DNA of 64,000 nucleotides from Prochlorococcus sp. AG-347-J21 (GCA_003281455.1 QCBX01000006.1:1-64000), one strand, 5' to 3'. Positions 27,517 to 37,315 are shown, counted from the first letter of the stretch. Numbers and translations: made by a program. Notes: a model not told the origin generated them from the sequence alone.

Positions 27517-28677
27517 TTAGTTTTTTTGCAGATTAGTAATATCAGTTGGTATTACTTTTAATCTAATCAATTTATTTTTGCGCTTTATTATTATATTTAT
27601 TGGTTTATTAATGCCATGTTTACTTATTTGACTTATAACATCTGAAGCTGTTTCAATATCTTTGTTACCTACTTTTATAAGAATGTCGTTCACCATAATT
27701 CCACTATTTTCAGCTGGACTATTTGGCACTACATAACCAACTCTAACGATATTATTATTTGTTTTAGGATTATTTTCATCTATTAGGCTTATCCCGATCA
27801 TAGGATGGGTTACTTTACCATTCTTTATTAGTTGATAGGCAATTTCCTTAGCTTTGTTAATAGGTATTGCGAAACTTAAACCTGCTCCAGGACCTGATCT
27901 GATCAAGGTATTAATGCCAATTACTTCTCCATTACTATTCAACAGTGGACCTCCAGAATTTCCAGGATTAATTGCAGCATCTGTTTGTATCAGTTCAAGT
28001 TTTTTATCATATATTCCTAATTGAGTTACGTTTCTATTGAGATTGCTAATAATGCCAAGTGTAACTGTGTTTTCCAGTCCAAATGGATTCCCAACTGCTA
28101 TTGCCCAATCACCAACTTTAATTTTTGAAGAATCTCCCAATTTTGCTTTTGGCCACGGTCCTTTTCCTTCAATTTTAAGAACCGCTAAATCAGTAAAAAA
28201 GTCTTGACCTATAAGTTTTGCTTTTAATTTTTTGCCATTGGTTAAACCAACAATCACTTTATCTGATCTATTTACAACATGAGCATTAGTCAGTACTAAG
28301 CCATCTGCAAATATAAATCCACTGCCTTGGCTTTGCTCTATCTTTGGCCGATTGTCGTTGGGGAAATCTAAACCAAAAAATCTTTCAAAATAAGGGTCTA
28401 TAAATAGTGGAGAATTCCTCGGAAATTTTCTTTTTTGAACATATCTTTGAGTGTCAATTGTTACTACAGAAGCACCGGTTCTTTCTACAGCTTTAGTTAT
28501 GAAAGATTTGTTTGAATAAATATCAACTTCATTAAGTTTTTGTTTAATTACTGGCTGAGATATTACATTTGTGGGGCAGATGATACCCATTGCGATTACT
28601 GAGGAGAGTAATATTTTTTTGTGGTTGAAGTGCGTCAATTTTGATTTTCTTATGCTTTTCGAATAAATTAATTGCAT
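27517..28677 (-). CDS. htrA: HtrA/Deg serine protease with one PDZ domain
   Basis: Deg proteases degrade misfolded proteins outside the cytoplasm or at the thylakoid lumen. The catalytic triad is His133 (LTNAHVV), Asp163 (FTDLAVLKI) and Ser241 (NPGNSGGPLL). One PDZ domain follows (about 290-380, with VGYVVPNSPAENSGIMVNDIL). The N-terminus has a basic stretch and a hydrophobic segment (about 21-40) suggesting export or membrane anchoring. Length 386 and a single PDZ match cyanobacterial HhoA/HhoB/HtrA; which of these cannot be decided. The ATG lies at 28677. Confidence 0.94.
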   Translation of the reverse strand: MQLIYSKSIRKSKLTHFNHKKILLSSVIAMGIICPTNVISQPVIKQKLNEVDIYSNKSFITKAVERTGASVVTIDTQRYVQKRKFPRNSPLFIDPYFERFFGLDFPNDNRPKIEQSQGSGFIFADGLVLTNAHVVNRSDKVIVGLTNGKKLKAKLIGQDFFTDLAVLKIEGKGPWPKAKLGDSSKIKVGDWAIAVGNPFGLENTVTLGIISNLNRNVTQLGIYDKKLELIQTDAAINPGNSGGPLLNSNGEVIGINTLIRSGPGAGLSFAIPINKAKEIAYQLIKNGKVTHPMIGISLIDENNPKTNNNIVRVGYVVPNSPAENSGIMVNDILIKVGNKDIETASDVISQISKHGINKPINIIIKRKNKLIRLKVIPTDITNLQKN

Positions 28678-28812
28678 TACTTTAGTTTTTCTGGTATTTC
28701 TACTAAAAATTTTTAACTGAATTTAGAAAAAAAATTTTTTAATTTATATTAGCTAATTTGCTTTTTTTCGGGCTATGATATTAATCATGTATCTAATTGA
28801 TTTATAAATGTA

Positions 28813-29076
28813 ATGACTATTCTATTTCCAATTATATATTCTGCAGCATTAACCTACCTAGTGTGGAAAGCATTTAAAGTAATGTCTAATGGTTGGGGTA
28901 TATCAGGGACAGATCGAAAAAGTTTCAGAAATTCTAATTTAAAACAAAAAAAATATACAATTCATCCAGAACTCTTAGATAAATCAGGAAATATAACAGA
29001 AGAGGAGCTTTTAACAGTAAGGTTTTCAAACGATAATGATCCTACTTTAGAAGAAAAGGGTTCAACAACAGATTAA
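28813..29076 (+). CDS. DUF2973 family small membrane protein
   Basis: The 87-residue product has one N-terminal membrane helix (MTILFPIIYSAALTYLVWKA) and a soluble tail with the family motif IHPELLDKSGNITEEELLTV followed by RF. This pattern is typical of DUF2973, a cyanobacterial family of unknown function. A typical ATG start is used. The next gene starts 20 bases downstream on the same strand, consistent with co-transcription. Confidence 0.8.
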   Translation: MTILFPIIYSAALTYLVWKAFKVMSNGWGISGTDRKSFRNSNLKQKKYTIHPELLDKSGNITEEELLTVRFSNDNDPTLEEKGSTTD

Positions 29077-29096
29077 TTAAATTTAAGGAAAAAAAA

Positions 29097-29480
29097 TTGG
29101 AATTAAGAACTAAAATTGTTTCAGCTGTAATAAGATCTCTCAAGTTGCCGCCGAGGTTCCGTTTAAAAATGGTTAAAGAAGATCCAGTCAGGCTTGAACT
29201 AAGTCTTACACCTTCTTACGGAAAAAATCCAGTTATTGTCGGAATAGTAGAGTCTTTAGATTTAGTAGCACGAAGAGATAGAGAAGGTAGATTACCAAGA
29301 GATTTGCAAGGAACTTGGGATTGGACTGTAAGACATGGCAAAGTTAGTACTGGAGGTTGGAATCCTATGCTAAAGGAAGCATTGCAAACTATGTTTGATA
29401 CAGGATTACCAGCTATTGTATTTGAAGAATTAACTGGTGATGAGTATCGACCTGTAGATGGTGTTAGACATGTTAAATAA
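29097..29480 (+). CDS. Conserved cyanobacterial hypothetical protein
   Basis: The 127-residue product starts with TTG at 29097, with AAGGA about eight bases upstream. It contains a basic N-terminus (RTKIVSAVIRSLKLPPRFRL), a central strand-rich part and strongly patterned segments, LPRDLQGTWDWTVRHGKVST and GWNPMLKEALQTMFDTGLPA. The high content of conserved-looking Trp, Gly and Arg suggests a constrained soluble protein. I recall similar uncharacterised proteins in cyanobacteria but cannot name a family. It lies between the DUF2973 gene and an hli gene. Confidence 0.7.
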   Translation: MELRTKIVSAVIRSLKLPPRFRLKMVKEDPVRLELSLTPSYGKNPVIVGIVESLDLVARRDREGRLPRDLQGTWDWTVRHGKVSTGGWNPMLKEALQTMFDTGLPAIVFEELTGDEYRPVDGVRHVK

Positions 29481-29549
29481 ATAGTTTATTATTTATCATA
29501 AATCTCTCCGTAAAACGTTAAAATTATAAGATATGCACTTTGGTCTATT

Positions 29550-29696
29550 ATGAATGATGACAATCAACCAAGATTTGGCTTTGTAAATTTTGCAGAAACT
29601 TGGAATGGTCGTATGGCAATGATGGGTATTTTGATTGGTCTTGGTACTGAATTAATTACTGGACAAAGTATTCTTAGACAAATTGGGATAGGTTAG
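29550..29696 (+). CDS. hli: High-light-inducible (Hli) protein, short form
   Basis: The 48-residue product MNDDNQPRFGFVNFAETWNG..., with RMAMMGILIGLGTELITGQS and a short tail, is a classic minimal Hli protein: one chlorophyll-binding helix with the ExxNGRxAMxG motif (residues 16-26). Such proteins protect photosystems under high light and other stress. The ATG at 29550 is preceded by ATTATAAGATATG, which may serve as a promoter -10 region close to the start. The stop lies five bases before the convergent zinc-ribbon gene. Confidence 0.93.
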   Translation: MNDDNQPRFGFVNFAETWNGRMAMMGILIGLGTELITGQSILRQIGIG

Positions 29697-29700
29697 ATAT

Positions 29701-30042
29701 CTATTTTATTTCTTCTGCTTCAACTTCAATAGTACTTTCGCTCGGCTTTGTATCTAATTTATTACTTTGATTAATATTTCTTAAATCGGCACCACAACGC
29801 ATGCAGGTTTCACTAAATTCTAAGGATATTGCACCACAACTACTACATGTATTAATTTTTGACTTGTAAGAGTTAAAACCTATAAATATTAAAACTAATA
29901 ATAAAAGTGGAACTAGGAATAAGAGTAGTAAGATATTACCCAAGAAACTAATGAAAAAGTTAATTCCAAAAATTGGTATAAATATAATTATTATCAATGA
30001 ATAAGTAAGCAAATTTTTATTGGCTTTAAGAAAATAATTCAT
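29701..30042 (-). CDS. Membrane protein with C-terminal zinc ribbon, hypothetical
   Basis: The 113-residue product has two membrane helices (about 13-30 and 35-57) followed by a four-cysteine zinc-ribbon-like module, Cys66-x2-Cys69 and Cys80-x2-Cys83 (CSSCG and CMRCGADL). An acidic tail rich in Glu and Ser follows. The layout suggests a membrane-anchored zinc-ribbon of unknown role. It lies 11 bases downstream of the YihY-type gene, so both are likely on one transcript. Confidence 0.72.
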   Translation of the reverse strand: MNYFLKANKNLLTYSLIIIIFIPIFGINFFISFLGNILLLLFLVPLLLLVLIFIGFNSYKSKINTCSSCGAISLEFSETCMRCGADLRNINQSNKLDTKPSESTIEVEAEEIK

Positions 30043-30053
30043 CTTATTTATAA

Positions 30054-30983
30054 TTACCTTCTATATCTTTTTTTATTGAATAAAGTCATACTAGCAATAA
30101 CTACGCTCCAACACTGTCCGAAATATAAAATAACTCCCAAAAGCCATACCCATAAAGTAAGCACAAGAAAACCTCCAATAAAACCGTATGCTTGGAATCT
30201 TGTGCCAAGCGAAAGAATACTTTTGCTTACTGCTAGGTTCAAAGTGGTTAAGCCAATTCCAATAAGAAAAGATCCAGGTAATAGTGGTTTTAAAGGGACT
30301 TTTCTACTAGGCAACAGTGCTTGTAATAAAAGCGCCATTAGAGAAAAGCCAACTAATGGTATTGCAAATTGACCAACTTGTAAAAGTGGTAGTTTTAGCA
30401 ATAAATCAGAAACTATATTATTAGAGTTAGAAATATTTTCTAAAACGTTACTTGGTATCATCCTAAGGTTCGCGCTAATCTGATCAAGCACCATTAAGAA
30501 TCCTATAAAAAATACTATTAGAAAAGCTTCAACTCTATTACGGAGAAACCTTGAAGCTTGCTCTCTCCAGGCAGCATTTACTTTTTTAGAGGGGAGTTCG
30601 TCCTCCCAGAGCCTATCTGAACCTCTTTGGAGAGATAAATATGCATTTCCTGCTGTAAAAAGCAAAAACATAGCTCCTAGAATACCGGCCCCAAAACCTT
30701 GATCAATTAGTTTAAATAATGTTGTTTCTACTAAATCAACTACCGAAGGAGGTAAAATTTGAGCTGCAATAGTAATAATTTCTTGATCTAAACCTTCTTG
30801 TTTTCCTAGAAACCATGATGCTATTGAAAGAGAAATTAGAAGAATAGGAAAAAATGATTGTAGTGTGTAGTAAGCAAATGCAGCACTTAAATCAATACAA
30901 TCTGATTTGCTCCATCTCTCACAAGCTCCCCACAAACTTTTCAGTATCCAAGTTGAACTGCGCTGCAGATTAAGTTTCTTCAA
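30054..30983 (-). CDS. YihY/BrkB family inner-membrane protein
   Basis: The 309-residue product has about six membrane helices and the YihY family motifs near the start: DLSAAFAYYTLQSFFPILLI and later LSLQRGSDRLWE and FGAGILGAMFLLFTAGNAY. The family was once misnamed RNase BN; its function is not settled and may be transport. The start is TTG at 30983, with the cytoplasmic N-terminus rich in Trp and Ser. It precedes the zinc-ribbon gene. Length and helix pattern match the family. Confidence 0.88.
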   Translation of the reverse strand: MKKLNLQRSSTWILKSLWGACERWSKSDCIDLSAAFAYYTLQSFFPILLISLSIASWFLGKQEGLDQEIITIAAQILPPSVVDLVETTLFKLIDQGFGAGILGAMFLLFTAGNAYLSLQRGSDRLWEDELPSKKVNAAWREQASRFLRNRVEAFLIVFFIGFLMVLDQISANLRMIPSNVLENISNSNNIVSDLLLKLPLLQVGQFAIPLVGFSLMALLLQALLPSRKVPLKPLLPGSFLIGIGLTTLNLAVSKSILSLGTRFQAYGFIGGFLVLTLWVWLLGVILYFGQCWSVVIASMTLFNKKRYRR

Positions 30984-31056
30984 ATATTTATCTTATATAT
31001 TTTTTTATTGTATCTAATTAAGTAATTTTTCAAGCAATTATTTATGTATGATGCAA

Positions 31057-31857
31057 CTATTTTTCTAATAATAAGTTACCCCATGGCTTTAATATCTTAA
31101 TTTTTTCTATTGATTTACAAGCAATTAATGGGAAATTAACATCGCTCAAATTCTGTCCGGTAACTAAATCCAAAGGATTTGTTTCTAACCATATTATAGA
31201 ACAATTGAGTTCTTCTAATAATAGCCATGCTGCTGCAATATCCCATATCTTAGGGGTTGATTCTATTGCTCCAAAAGTTTGTCCCATCGCTACGCTTGTT
31301 AAGTTTAAACTCGATACACCTAAGAGTCTGATTTTCCCAGGAAATACTGAGTTTGGTTTTTTTTGTAAAATTTTTATTGATCTACTACATAAAGAAATGC
31401 ATTCACTTTGATAATTATTTTGGTTTGGGTGTATTTTTTTATTATTTAACCAAACACCTTGACCTTTAATAGCTACAAACTTTTTTTTCAATGTGGGGAT
31501 TATTAAAAAAGAAGTTTGTGGTCTACCATCTACGAATCTTGCTACTGATATGGACCAATATGGAATACCTGCAGCAAAGTTTGTTGTTCCATCAAGAGGA
31601 TCAACCACCCAATATGCTTTTGTATTAGGTATGGACTTCCCTCCTTCTTCACTAAGGACGCCCTCGTTTGGAGCTATTAAAGCTAGACCATCTACTATTG
31701 TTTTGTCACTCCATAAATCACAACTTGTTATTAATGAGCCGTCTGCTTTATTGCTAGCACTAATATTGCCAAAATCTTTTATTTGCCTTTGACTAACTAA
31801 TTCAAATAAGGAATCTAATTCACTTAGTTGTTTATTAGTTAAATTTAGTTGATTCAT
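31057..31857 (-). CDS. Inositol monophosphatase family protein
   Basis: IMPase-family enzymes are metal-dependent phosphatases acting on inositol phosphate, PAP or fructose bisphosphate-like substrates. The first metal motif is LSEEGG (about 69-74), the second WVVDPLDGTTNF (about 83-94) and the third WDIAAAWLLLEE (about 204). ATG at 31857 overlaps the upstream TolC-like stop as ATGA; a TTG five codons earlier would make a 19-base overlap. The specific substrate is not readable; cyanobacterial members are often called SuhB-like. Confidence 0.9.
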   Translation of the reverse strand: MNQLNLTNKQLSELDSLFELVSQRQIKDFGNISASNKADGSLITSCDLWSDKTIVDGLALIAPNEGVLSEEGGKSIPNTKAYWVVDPLDGTTNFAAGIPYWSISVARFVDGRPQTSFLIIPTLKKKFVAIKGQGVWLNNKKIHPNQNNYQSECISLCSRSIKILQKKPNSVFPGKIRLLGVSSLNLTSVAMGQTFGAIESTPKIWDIAAAWLLLEELNCSIIWLETNPLDLVTGQNLSDVNFPLIACKSIEKIKILKPWGNLLLEK

Positions 31858-33287
31858 CTTGAAATATTGCAAATAGAATCTTTATCTTTAGTTTTGTTAT
31901 TAGTGTAATCTAAACAATTTTGACTTATTTCAAGAAAAGTTAATCTTTCTAATTCATTTATATTCAAGTTGTAATTGAAGATAGCATTAATATTTTTTGA
32001 TTTTGCATTACTTAACTCACTTTGTCTTACAAGAACATCTTTGAGAGTTGAAATTCCTACATCATATCTAAGCCTGGAAAGCCTTACAGACTCTTTACTA
32101 GATTCAATTTCTTTGAGAGAAGAAAGAATTTCATCTTCATTTAATTTAAGATTCAAATAGGCCTTACTAATATTTGAATTCAAAATATTTTTTAGATTTT
32201 TTAAAGCATTTTCCTCTGCTTCGGCTTCTGCCATTTTTGATTTGTAAGAGTTTTTATTTTGCCCGCCATTAAAAATATTCCATGCAAGATTAAGACTTAT
32301 TGTATTAGTGTAACTAGACTCTGATTTTTCAGAATCAATATTAGTATTTAGAGAGTCACCCTTGGAAAATGTACTAGAAAATGTGTTGCTAATATAAATT
32401 TTTGGCTTATTTTGAGATAAAAAACTTCTTGCTTGGCTCTGTTTAATAGATTTTTGAAGAAGAAAGTTTTTTAATGAAATATTTTTATCTAAACCCTCAT
32501 TAATATTTTTATACAATCCGTGATTCCAGAAACCTATTAAATTTTGTTTTTTATTAATTTCAAGATCTCCTTTAATGTTAAGAATCTCTTTTAATGCAAT
32601 TTTGTTAATTTCATTTTCAATTTTCACTGTGTTAAGAGATTGTTTATCTCGATATAACTGAGCTTCTGCTTCAAGAACTTCAAACTTTGTACCAATTCCA
32701 GAATCTAACTTTGCTTTAGCATTATTCAAACTTGTTTTTGATAAATCAAGCGTAAATTTTTTATTTTGGATATCTTGATATGACTTTTGATATTTGTGAT
32801 ACCTTTTTCTTGCTTCTTGAATAAAATCTTTTTTCTTAATCTCAAAATTATTTTGTGCAATTTTAAGATTGTCTTTAGCAATTTTAATTTCTGATCCTCT
32901 GAGGGGGTCTATCAAATCCCATCTTATGTTTAGCGAAGGATTAGTTGTAAATTGTGAAGTTTTTAAAGTTTGTGAATTGTCAGTGTACTTTCTTCCTGAG
33001 ACATATTTTGGCAATCCATTAATCTGAAAATCTAAGGATGGGTATCTTTTTGCAATTTGAGTTGAAAGATTAAAGCTTGCAGAGGTAACTATATTTTGTA
33101 AGGATTTCAATTCTTGATTATCTAAGACAAGTTTTTCTATATCTTGATAACTAATAAAATGCTTATTTAATTTTTCTTCTGAAAGCTTATTTAAATCACC
33201 TCTTGTTTCGCTCGATAATACATTGACGGAGTTAATACAAACAGCAAAAGGCAAAAATAATATAATATTTATTACTTTTCTAAGCAT
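31854..33287 (-). CDS. TolC-like outer membrane efflux protein
   Basis: The 477-residue protein has a signal peptide (MLRKVINIILFLPFAVC, then INSVNVLSSE) and two long outer membrane efflux repeats of coiled-coil helices: the first around residues 50-230, the second around 270-440 with LNLAWNIFNGGQNK and LRYDVGISTLKDVLVRQSEL. This is the pattern of TolC-type exit ducts for type I secretion or drug efflux. I start it at ATG 33287, five bases from the upstream stop; a TTG at 33320 would overlap that gene. It is coupled to the IMPase gene by an ATGA overlap. Confidence 0.9.
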   Translation of the reverse strand: MLRKVINIILFLPFAVCINSVNVLSSETRGDLNKLSEEKLNKHFISYQDIEKLVLDNQELKSLQNIVTSASFNLSTQIAKRYPSLDFQINGLPKYVSGRKYTDNSQTLKTSQFTTNPSLNIRWDLIDPLRGSEIKIAKDNLKIAQNNFEIKKKDFIQEARKRYHKYQKSYQDIQNKKFTLDLSKTSLNNAKAKLDSGIGTKFEVLEAEAQLYRDKQSLNTVKIENEINKIALKEILNIKGDLEINKKQNLIGFWNHGLYKNINEGLDKNISLKNFLLQKSIKQSQARSFLSQNKPKIYISNTFSSTFSKGDSLNTNIDSEKSESSYTNTISLNLAWNIFNGGQNKNSYKSKMAEAEAEENALKNLKNILNSNISKAYLNLKLNEDEILSSLKEIESSKESVRLSRLRYDVGISTLKDVLVRQSELSNAKSKNINAIFNYNLNINELERLTFLEISQNCLDYTNNKTKDKDSICNISR

Positions 33288-33291
33288 TTTT

Positions 33292-34692
33292 TTAAGTATT
33301 AGTTTTATTAGATTTGCCAATCAAAGTATCTATAATATCATTTGAATCCTCAAGAACGGAAATTTTGGTATTTAATTGATTTTCCACTTCTTTAATATTT
33401 TTATCATCTAAAAATAAATCAGTATTAATCTTCAACATGATTGATGGTATGTAAATAGTCTCTCCCAAATCCTTATTTTGTAGCCCGTAAATAAGATCTT
33501 GTCCAGTTAGAAGTCCTGTGACAACTTGTTCCTGCCCCCAATAGATGCTTGGTAAACCATATAAATTTATTGTCAGTCCATCAATTAAGTTTAATTTGTT
33601 AACTATAGGAATAAGAGCTTCATAAACTAATTTACCAACAATCCAACTAACCTTTTTAGGCTTTTTGACTGTTTGGGGCAAGTTTTTAGTTTTCTCTTTT
33701 AATATTTTGAGAAAACTTCTAATTGATCCAACCCCATTAGATTCTTGTGGCAAATTTTCGTAAGATTTATAACTGGGCAAATTTGCGCCAGCAATTAGAT
33801 ACCATTCGTCTGATAGCCAGCAAAAACGAGTTCCAAGTCTTTTAATTAATGATTTTTGAATTTTTTCTACTTGCTGAATGGTTTTCATAGCATATTCTGA
33901 AGTTATTGATTTCAAGCCATCATTTTCAGGTCTGAATTTTGTAAGGCCAACAGGAACGATTGCAACTGAAAGTACAGTTTGAAAGGTATCTTTGTAGAAT
34001 TTTGCAAGTTCGAAAATTGATTTTTCAAGAATATTTCCGTCATTTATATCGGGACAAACAACAATTTGAGCGTGTATTTGTATAGAGTTTTCTTGAAACC
34101 AGGAAATTTGATCAAGAATTTTTCCTGCTCTTTTATTTTTTAATAATTTTTTTCGAGTATCAGGATCAGTCGCATGTACAGAAATAAATAGTGGGGATAA
34201 TTTTTGCGTAGATATTCTATCCCAGTCTTCTTTTTGTAAATTCGTAAGAGTTAGATAAGAGCCATAAAGGAAACTTAATCTATAATCATCATCCTTTATA
34301 TAAAGACTTTTTCGTTTGCCGCTTGGTTGTTGATCTATAAAACAAAAGGGACATTTATTATTGCATTGCTTGATTGAATCAAAAAGTGCATCTTTAAAAT
34401 TAATACCCAAAGTGACATCTTGATCTTTTTCGATACTTACATTATGAATTTTATTATTTTTATCTAAAACTGAAATGTTCAAAATTTCTTCACTTATGAG
34501 AATCTGATAATCAATTAAATCTCTTGGTTTTTTTCCATTAATACTAATTATGGAATCACCTGATTCAAATCCTATTTCTTGTGCAATCGAATTTGCTTCG
34601 ACACTATCAATTTCTGCTGGATTTATTTTATAAGTAATATTGGGAACCAAAAGATCATTTGAATCTTCTTTATAATCAATTTCATGCCACAC
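33292..34692 (-). CDS. DUF512 radical-SAM-like Fe-S oxidoreductase with N-terminal PDZ
   Basis: Residues about 20-90 form a PDZ-like domain (SIAQEIGFESGDSIISINGK). A radical-SAM-type cluster motif follows, Cys110-x3-Cys114-x2-Cys117 (CNNKCPFCFIDQQPSGKRKS), then the DUF512 C-terminal part with LIAGANLPSYKSYENLPQESNGV. This matches the cyanobacterial Fe-S oxidoreductase family (TIGR03279, named from memory). Function is unknown. The start appears to be GTG at 34692. The gene is 188 bases from the divergent DUF3120 gene. Confidence 0.87.
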   Translation of the reverse strand: MWHEIDYKEDSNDLLVPNITYKINPAEIDSVEANSIAQEIGFESGDSIISINGKKPRDLIDYQILISEEILNISVLDKNNKIHNVSIEKDQDVTLGINFKDALFDSIKQCNNKCPFCFIDQQPSGKRKSLYIKDDDYRLSFLYGSYLTLTNLQKEDWDRISTQKLSPLFISVHATDPDTRKKLLKNKRAGKILDQISWFQENSIQIHAQIVVCPDINDGNILEKSIFELAKFYKDTFQTVLSVAIVPVGLTKFRPENDGLKSITSEYAMKTIQQVEKIQKSLIKRLGTRFCWLSDEWYLIAGANLPSYKSYENLPQESNGVGSIRSFLKILKEKTKNLPQTVKKPKKVSWIVGKLVYEALIPIVNKLNLIDGLTINLYGLPSIYWGQEQVVTGLLTGQDLIYGLQNKDLGETIYIPSIMLKINTDLFLDDKNIKEVENQLNTKISVLEDSNDIIDTLIGKSNKTNT

Positions 34693-34880
34693 AATTAAAT
34701 TCCAAATTTTCTTCTTTATTTTTATTTTAAACTTATAAATGACTCAAAGTGTATTAAATACTTTTAAAATGTAGAATTAAATTTGGGAGTTTAGGGACTT
34801 TAATTTATTAAAATATGATATTCGCAGTTTTTAAAAACACGATTTAAATTAATTAAGATAAACCTTATAAACCTTATTAA

Positions 34881-35648
34881 TTGGAAGAATTAATTACAAA
34901 ACATTCAGAAGTGAAAAATAAATTTAATTATGAATTGCATAATACATTTCATTTAAAAGAAAGTACTTTTTTATCAAGGCCAATTTCTTTAAGGTTGTGG
35001 TCTTCTTTTTTTGTAATTTTACCTATTTTTGTTCAAGCCCCTTGGGTTAGATTAGAACCAATAAGTGCTCTTTGTTTTACTTTTGTTATTCTCTTAGGGG
35101 CATTTGTTTTGAATCAGAAAGAATCAAATAAGTGGTTTATTGTTAGTTCATTATTATTTGGAGTATCAGGCAGTTGGCTTGGTGGTTGTTTGTTCTGGGG
35201 ATGGTTAAGCCCATTTCCTATCCTACACATACCTGTTGAAGCTGTAGTTCTCCCATTAGCTTTAATTGGACTTGGTACTAATTGGAAAATAGGTTCAAGT
35301 TTTTATATCTCTTCTTTATTAGGAACTGCAGTTACCGACATTACAATATTTTTAATCGGAATCATGGATCAATGGAGGGAGGTAATTACAGCAGATTCTG
35401 AAACTGCACCTCAAATTCTTCAAAAAACCTCGGAGAACCTTATCCAAACTAAATCATTATCTATTATTGTTTTTGTTGCTCTTATACTATGGTTTATTTC
35501 AAAAGAAATTTTTGATTCTGCCACAATTAATACTACTAGTGGTAAAGCGCTCTTAGTTTCTAGTTATGTAATTCAAACGACATTAATTGTTGATGGTATT
35601 TTTATTTTTTTAGCAATTCTGCAACCAACTCTTAGCGGATTGGTTTAA
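34881..35648 (+). CDS. DUF3120 family membrane protein
   Basis: The 255-residue product has about seven hydrophobic segments and starts its conserved part at RLWSSFFVILPIFVQAPWVR. GTNWKIGSSFYISSLLGTAV and GCLFWGWLSPFPILHIPVEA fit the DUF3120 family of cyanobacteria, of unknown function. The TTG at 34881 has no clear ribosome binding site; the true start could be inside the first 30 polar residues. Its stop overlaps the nadB start by one base (TAATG), implying translational coupling. In the leader, a TATGAT box lies near 34815 and a short AAACCTTAT repeat follows. Confidence 0.82.
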   Translation: MEELITKHSEVKNKFNYELHNTFHLKESTFLSRPISLRLWSSFFVILPIFVQAPWVRLEPISALCFTFVILLGAFVLNQKESNKWFIVSSLLFGVSGSWLGGCLFWGWLSPFPILHIPVEAVVLPLALIGLGTNWKIGSSFYISSLLGTAVTDITIFLIGIMDQWREVITADSETAPQILQKTSENLIQTKSLSIIVFVALILWFISKEIFDSATINTTSGKALLVSSYVIQTTLIVDGIFIFLAILQPTLSGLV

Positions 35649-37315
35649 TGTTAAGGCCTCCATTTTCGCAAGAACCGATACCAATAAATAATTGGGATGT
35701 AATCGTTGTAGGTGCTGGAGCTGCAGGCCTTATGACTTGTCTTGAATTACCCGCAAATTTAAAAGTTCTTCTTTTAAATAGAAATACTAGTAAGGTATCT
35801 TCCAGTAGATGGGCTCAAGGAGGAATAGCCTCTGTTGTTAGACAAGATGATTCATTTGATCTACATGCAGAGGATACTTTAAAAGCAGGAGATGGACTAT
35901 GTGATTTTCAAGCTGTAGAAATGCTAGTTAAAGAAGCCCCAGGTTGTGTAGACAGGTTGCAGAATTTAGGGATGATTTTTGATCAAAGTTTTGATCAACT
36001 AGCTACTACTTTAGAAGCAGCTCATTCTCGAAGAAGAGTATTGCATGTCAAAGATCGAACTGGAAGAGCATTAGTTGAAGTTTTAGAGGATCATGTTGAA
36101 AATAAAAAAAATATTCTGCACTGTAGGGGTGTAAGAGTAACTGAACTGCTTATTGAAAATGAAGAATGTACCGGAGTTCAGGTCCTTGATGGAGCGAATT
36201 TATATTGGATTCAATCGAGAGCAGTTGTTTTGGCTACGGGTGGAGGCGGGCATTTATTTACTAATACAACTAATCCTGCTCAATCCTCTGGAGAAGGAAT
36301 TGCACTAGCATGGAAAGCAGGTGCTGCAATTGAAGATTTAGAGTTTGTTCAATTTCATCCAACCGCTTTAAAATTTTATGGAGCTCCTTGCTTCTTAATA
36401 TCTGAAGCACTTAGAGGAGAAGGTGCAATTTTAGTTGATAAAAATGGCGAAAGCCCCGTGGAAAATCTTAAAGATCGTGATTTAGCTTCAAGGGATCAGG
36501 TTAGTAGAGCAATTATGAAGAATATGCATGATAATAAAGTTGATCATGTTGGATTAGACCTCAGATATATTGTTCCAGAAAAAATTGTAGAGCGATTTCC
36601 AACTATTTTAAGTAGATGTCTGGATTATGGCGTTAACCCTTTAAATGAAGTTATTCCTGTAGCTCCTGCAGCTCACTATTGGATGGGAGGTATAAAAACT
36701 GATTTAAATGCTTCTTCTACAAGAAAAGGATTATATGCTGTAGGAGAAGTTGCTTCAACGGGTGTGCATGGTGCTAATAGATTGGCAAGTAATTCGCTGA
36801 TGGAATGCCTTGTTTTTGCAAGAAAAATGTCTTTGATTGTTTTGAATGAACCTCCTAAATTTGTAGAATTTGATAGATCATTTCAAGAGTTAGATATTCA
36901 AGATCCGAAAGAAGATCAAATTTCTAAAATTGCTGAAAAAATTGATGAATTAAGAAAACTATGTTGGTCATATTTAGGTGTCTCTCGAAACAAAGTAAAT
37001 ATGAGTAAATTTCTATCTTATATTCAAGATGATATTTCTCAATTACAAAAAAATACTTTACTTAGTACTCTCGAAAAAATAAAATTTAATCAAAAAATAA
37101 AACTTAATGAACCCAATAGAAGGGCATTGAATCTTTTACTTGATTTAAAGAACAGGCAAATAACAACTTTAACTTTATTAAAAGCTTGTTTATTTAGAGA
37201 AGAGAGTAGAGGGGGCCATTATAGAGATGATTTTCCAGTTAAAGATGAAAATTGGGAATGCCATACTAGACAACAATTAAATCAAAAAATTCATAAAAGA
37301 TTTATTAAAAATTAG
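35648..37315 (+). CDS. nadB: L-aspartate oxidase
   Basis: NadB oxidises aspartate to iminoaspartate, the first step of de novo NAD synthesis. The FAD motif is DVIVVGAGAAGLMTCLELP (about 18-36), followed by SSSRWAQGGIASV (about 57), EDLEFVQFHPTAL (about 231), SEALRGEGAILV, and the catalytic-region HYWMGGIKTDL and GANRLASNSLMECLVF near residue 380. Length 555 and the C-terminal helical domain fit the family. It is translationally coupled to the DUF3120 gene and overlaps the convergent VKOR gene by 11 bases. Confidence 0.97.
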   Translation: MLRPPFSQEPIPINNWDVIVVGAGAAGLMTCLELPANLKVLLLNRNTSKVSSSRWAQGGIASVVRQDDSFDLHAEDTLKAGDGLCDFQAVEMLVKEAPGCVDRLQNLGMIFDQSFDQLATTLEAAHSRRRVLHVKDRTGRALVEVLEDHVENKKNILHCRGVRVTELLIENEECTGVQVLDGANLYWIQSRAVVLATGGGGHLFTNTTNPAQSSGEGIALAWKAGAAIEDLEFVQFHPTALKFYGAPCFLISEALRGEGAILVDKNGESPVENLKDRDLASRDQVSRAIMKNMHDNKVDHVGLDLRYIVPEKIVERFPTILSRCLDYGVNPLNEVIPVAPAAHYWMGGIKTDLNASSTRKGLYAVGEVASTGVHGANRLASNSLMECLVFARKMSLIVLNEPPKFVEFDRSFQELDIQDPKEDQISKIAEKIDELRKLCWSYLGVSRNKVNMSKFLSYIQDDISQLQKNTLLSTLEKIKFNQKIKLNEPNRRALNLLLDLKNRQITTLTLLKACLFREESRGGHYRDDFPVKDENWECHTRQQLNQKIHKRFIKN

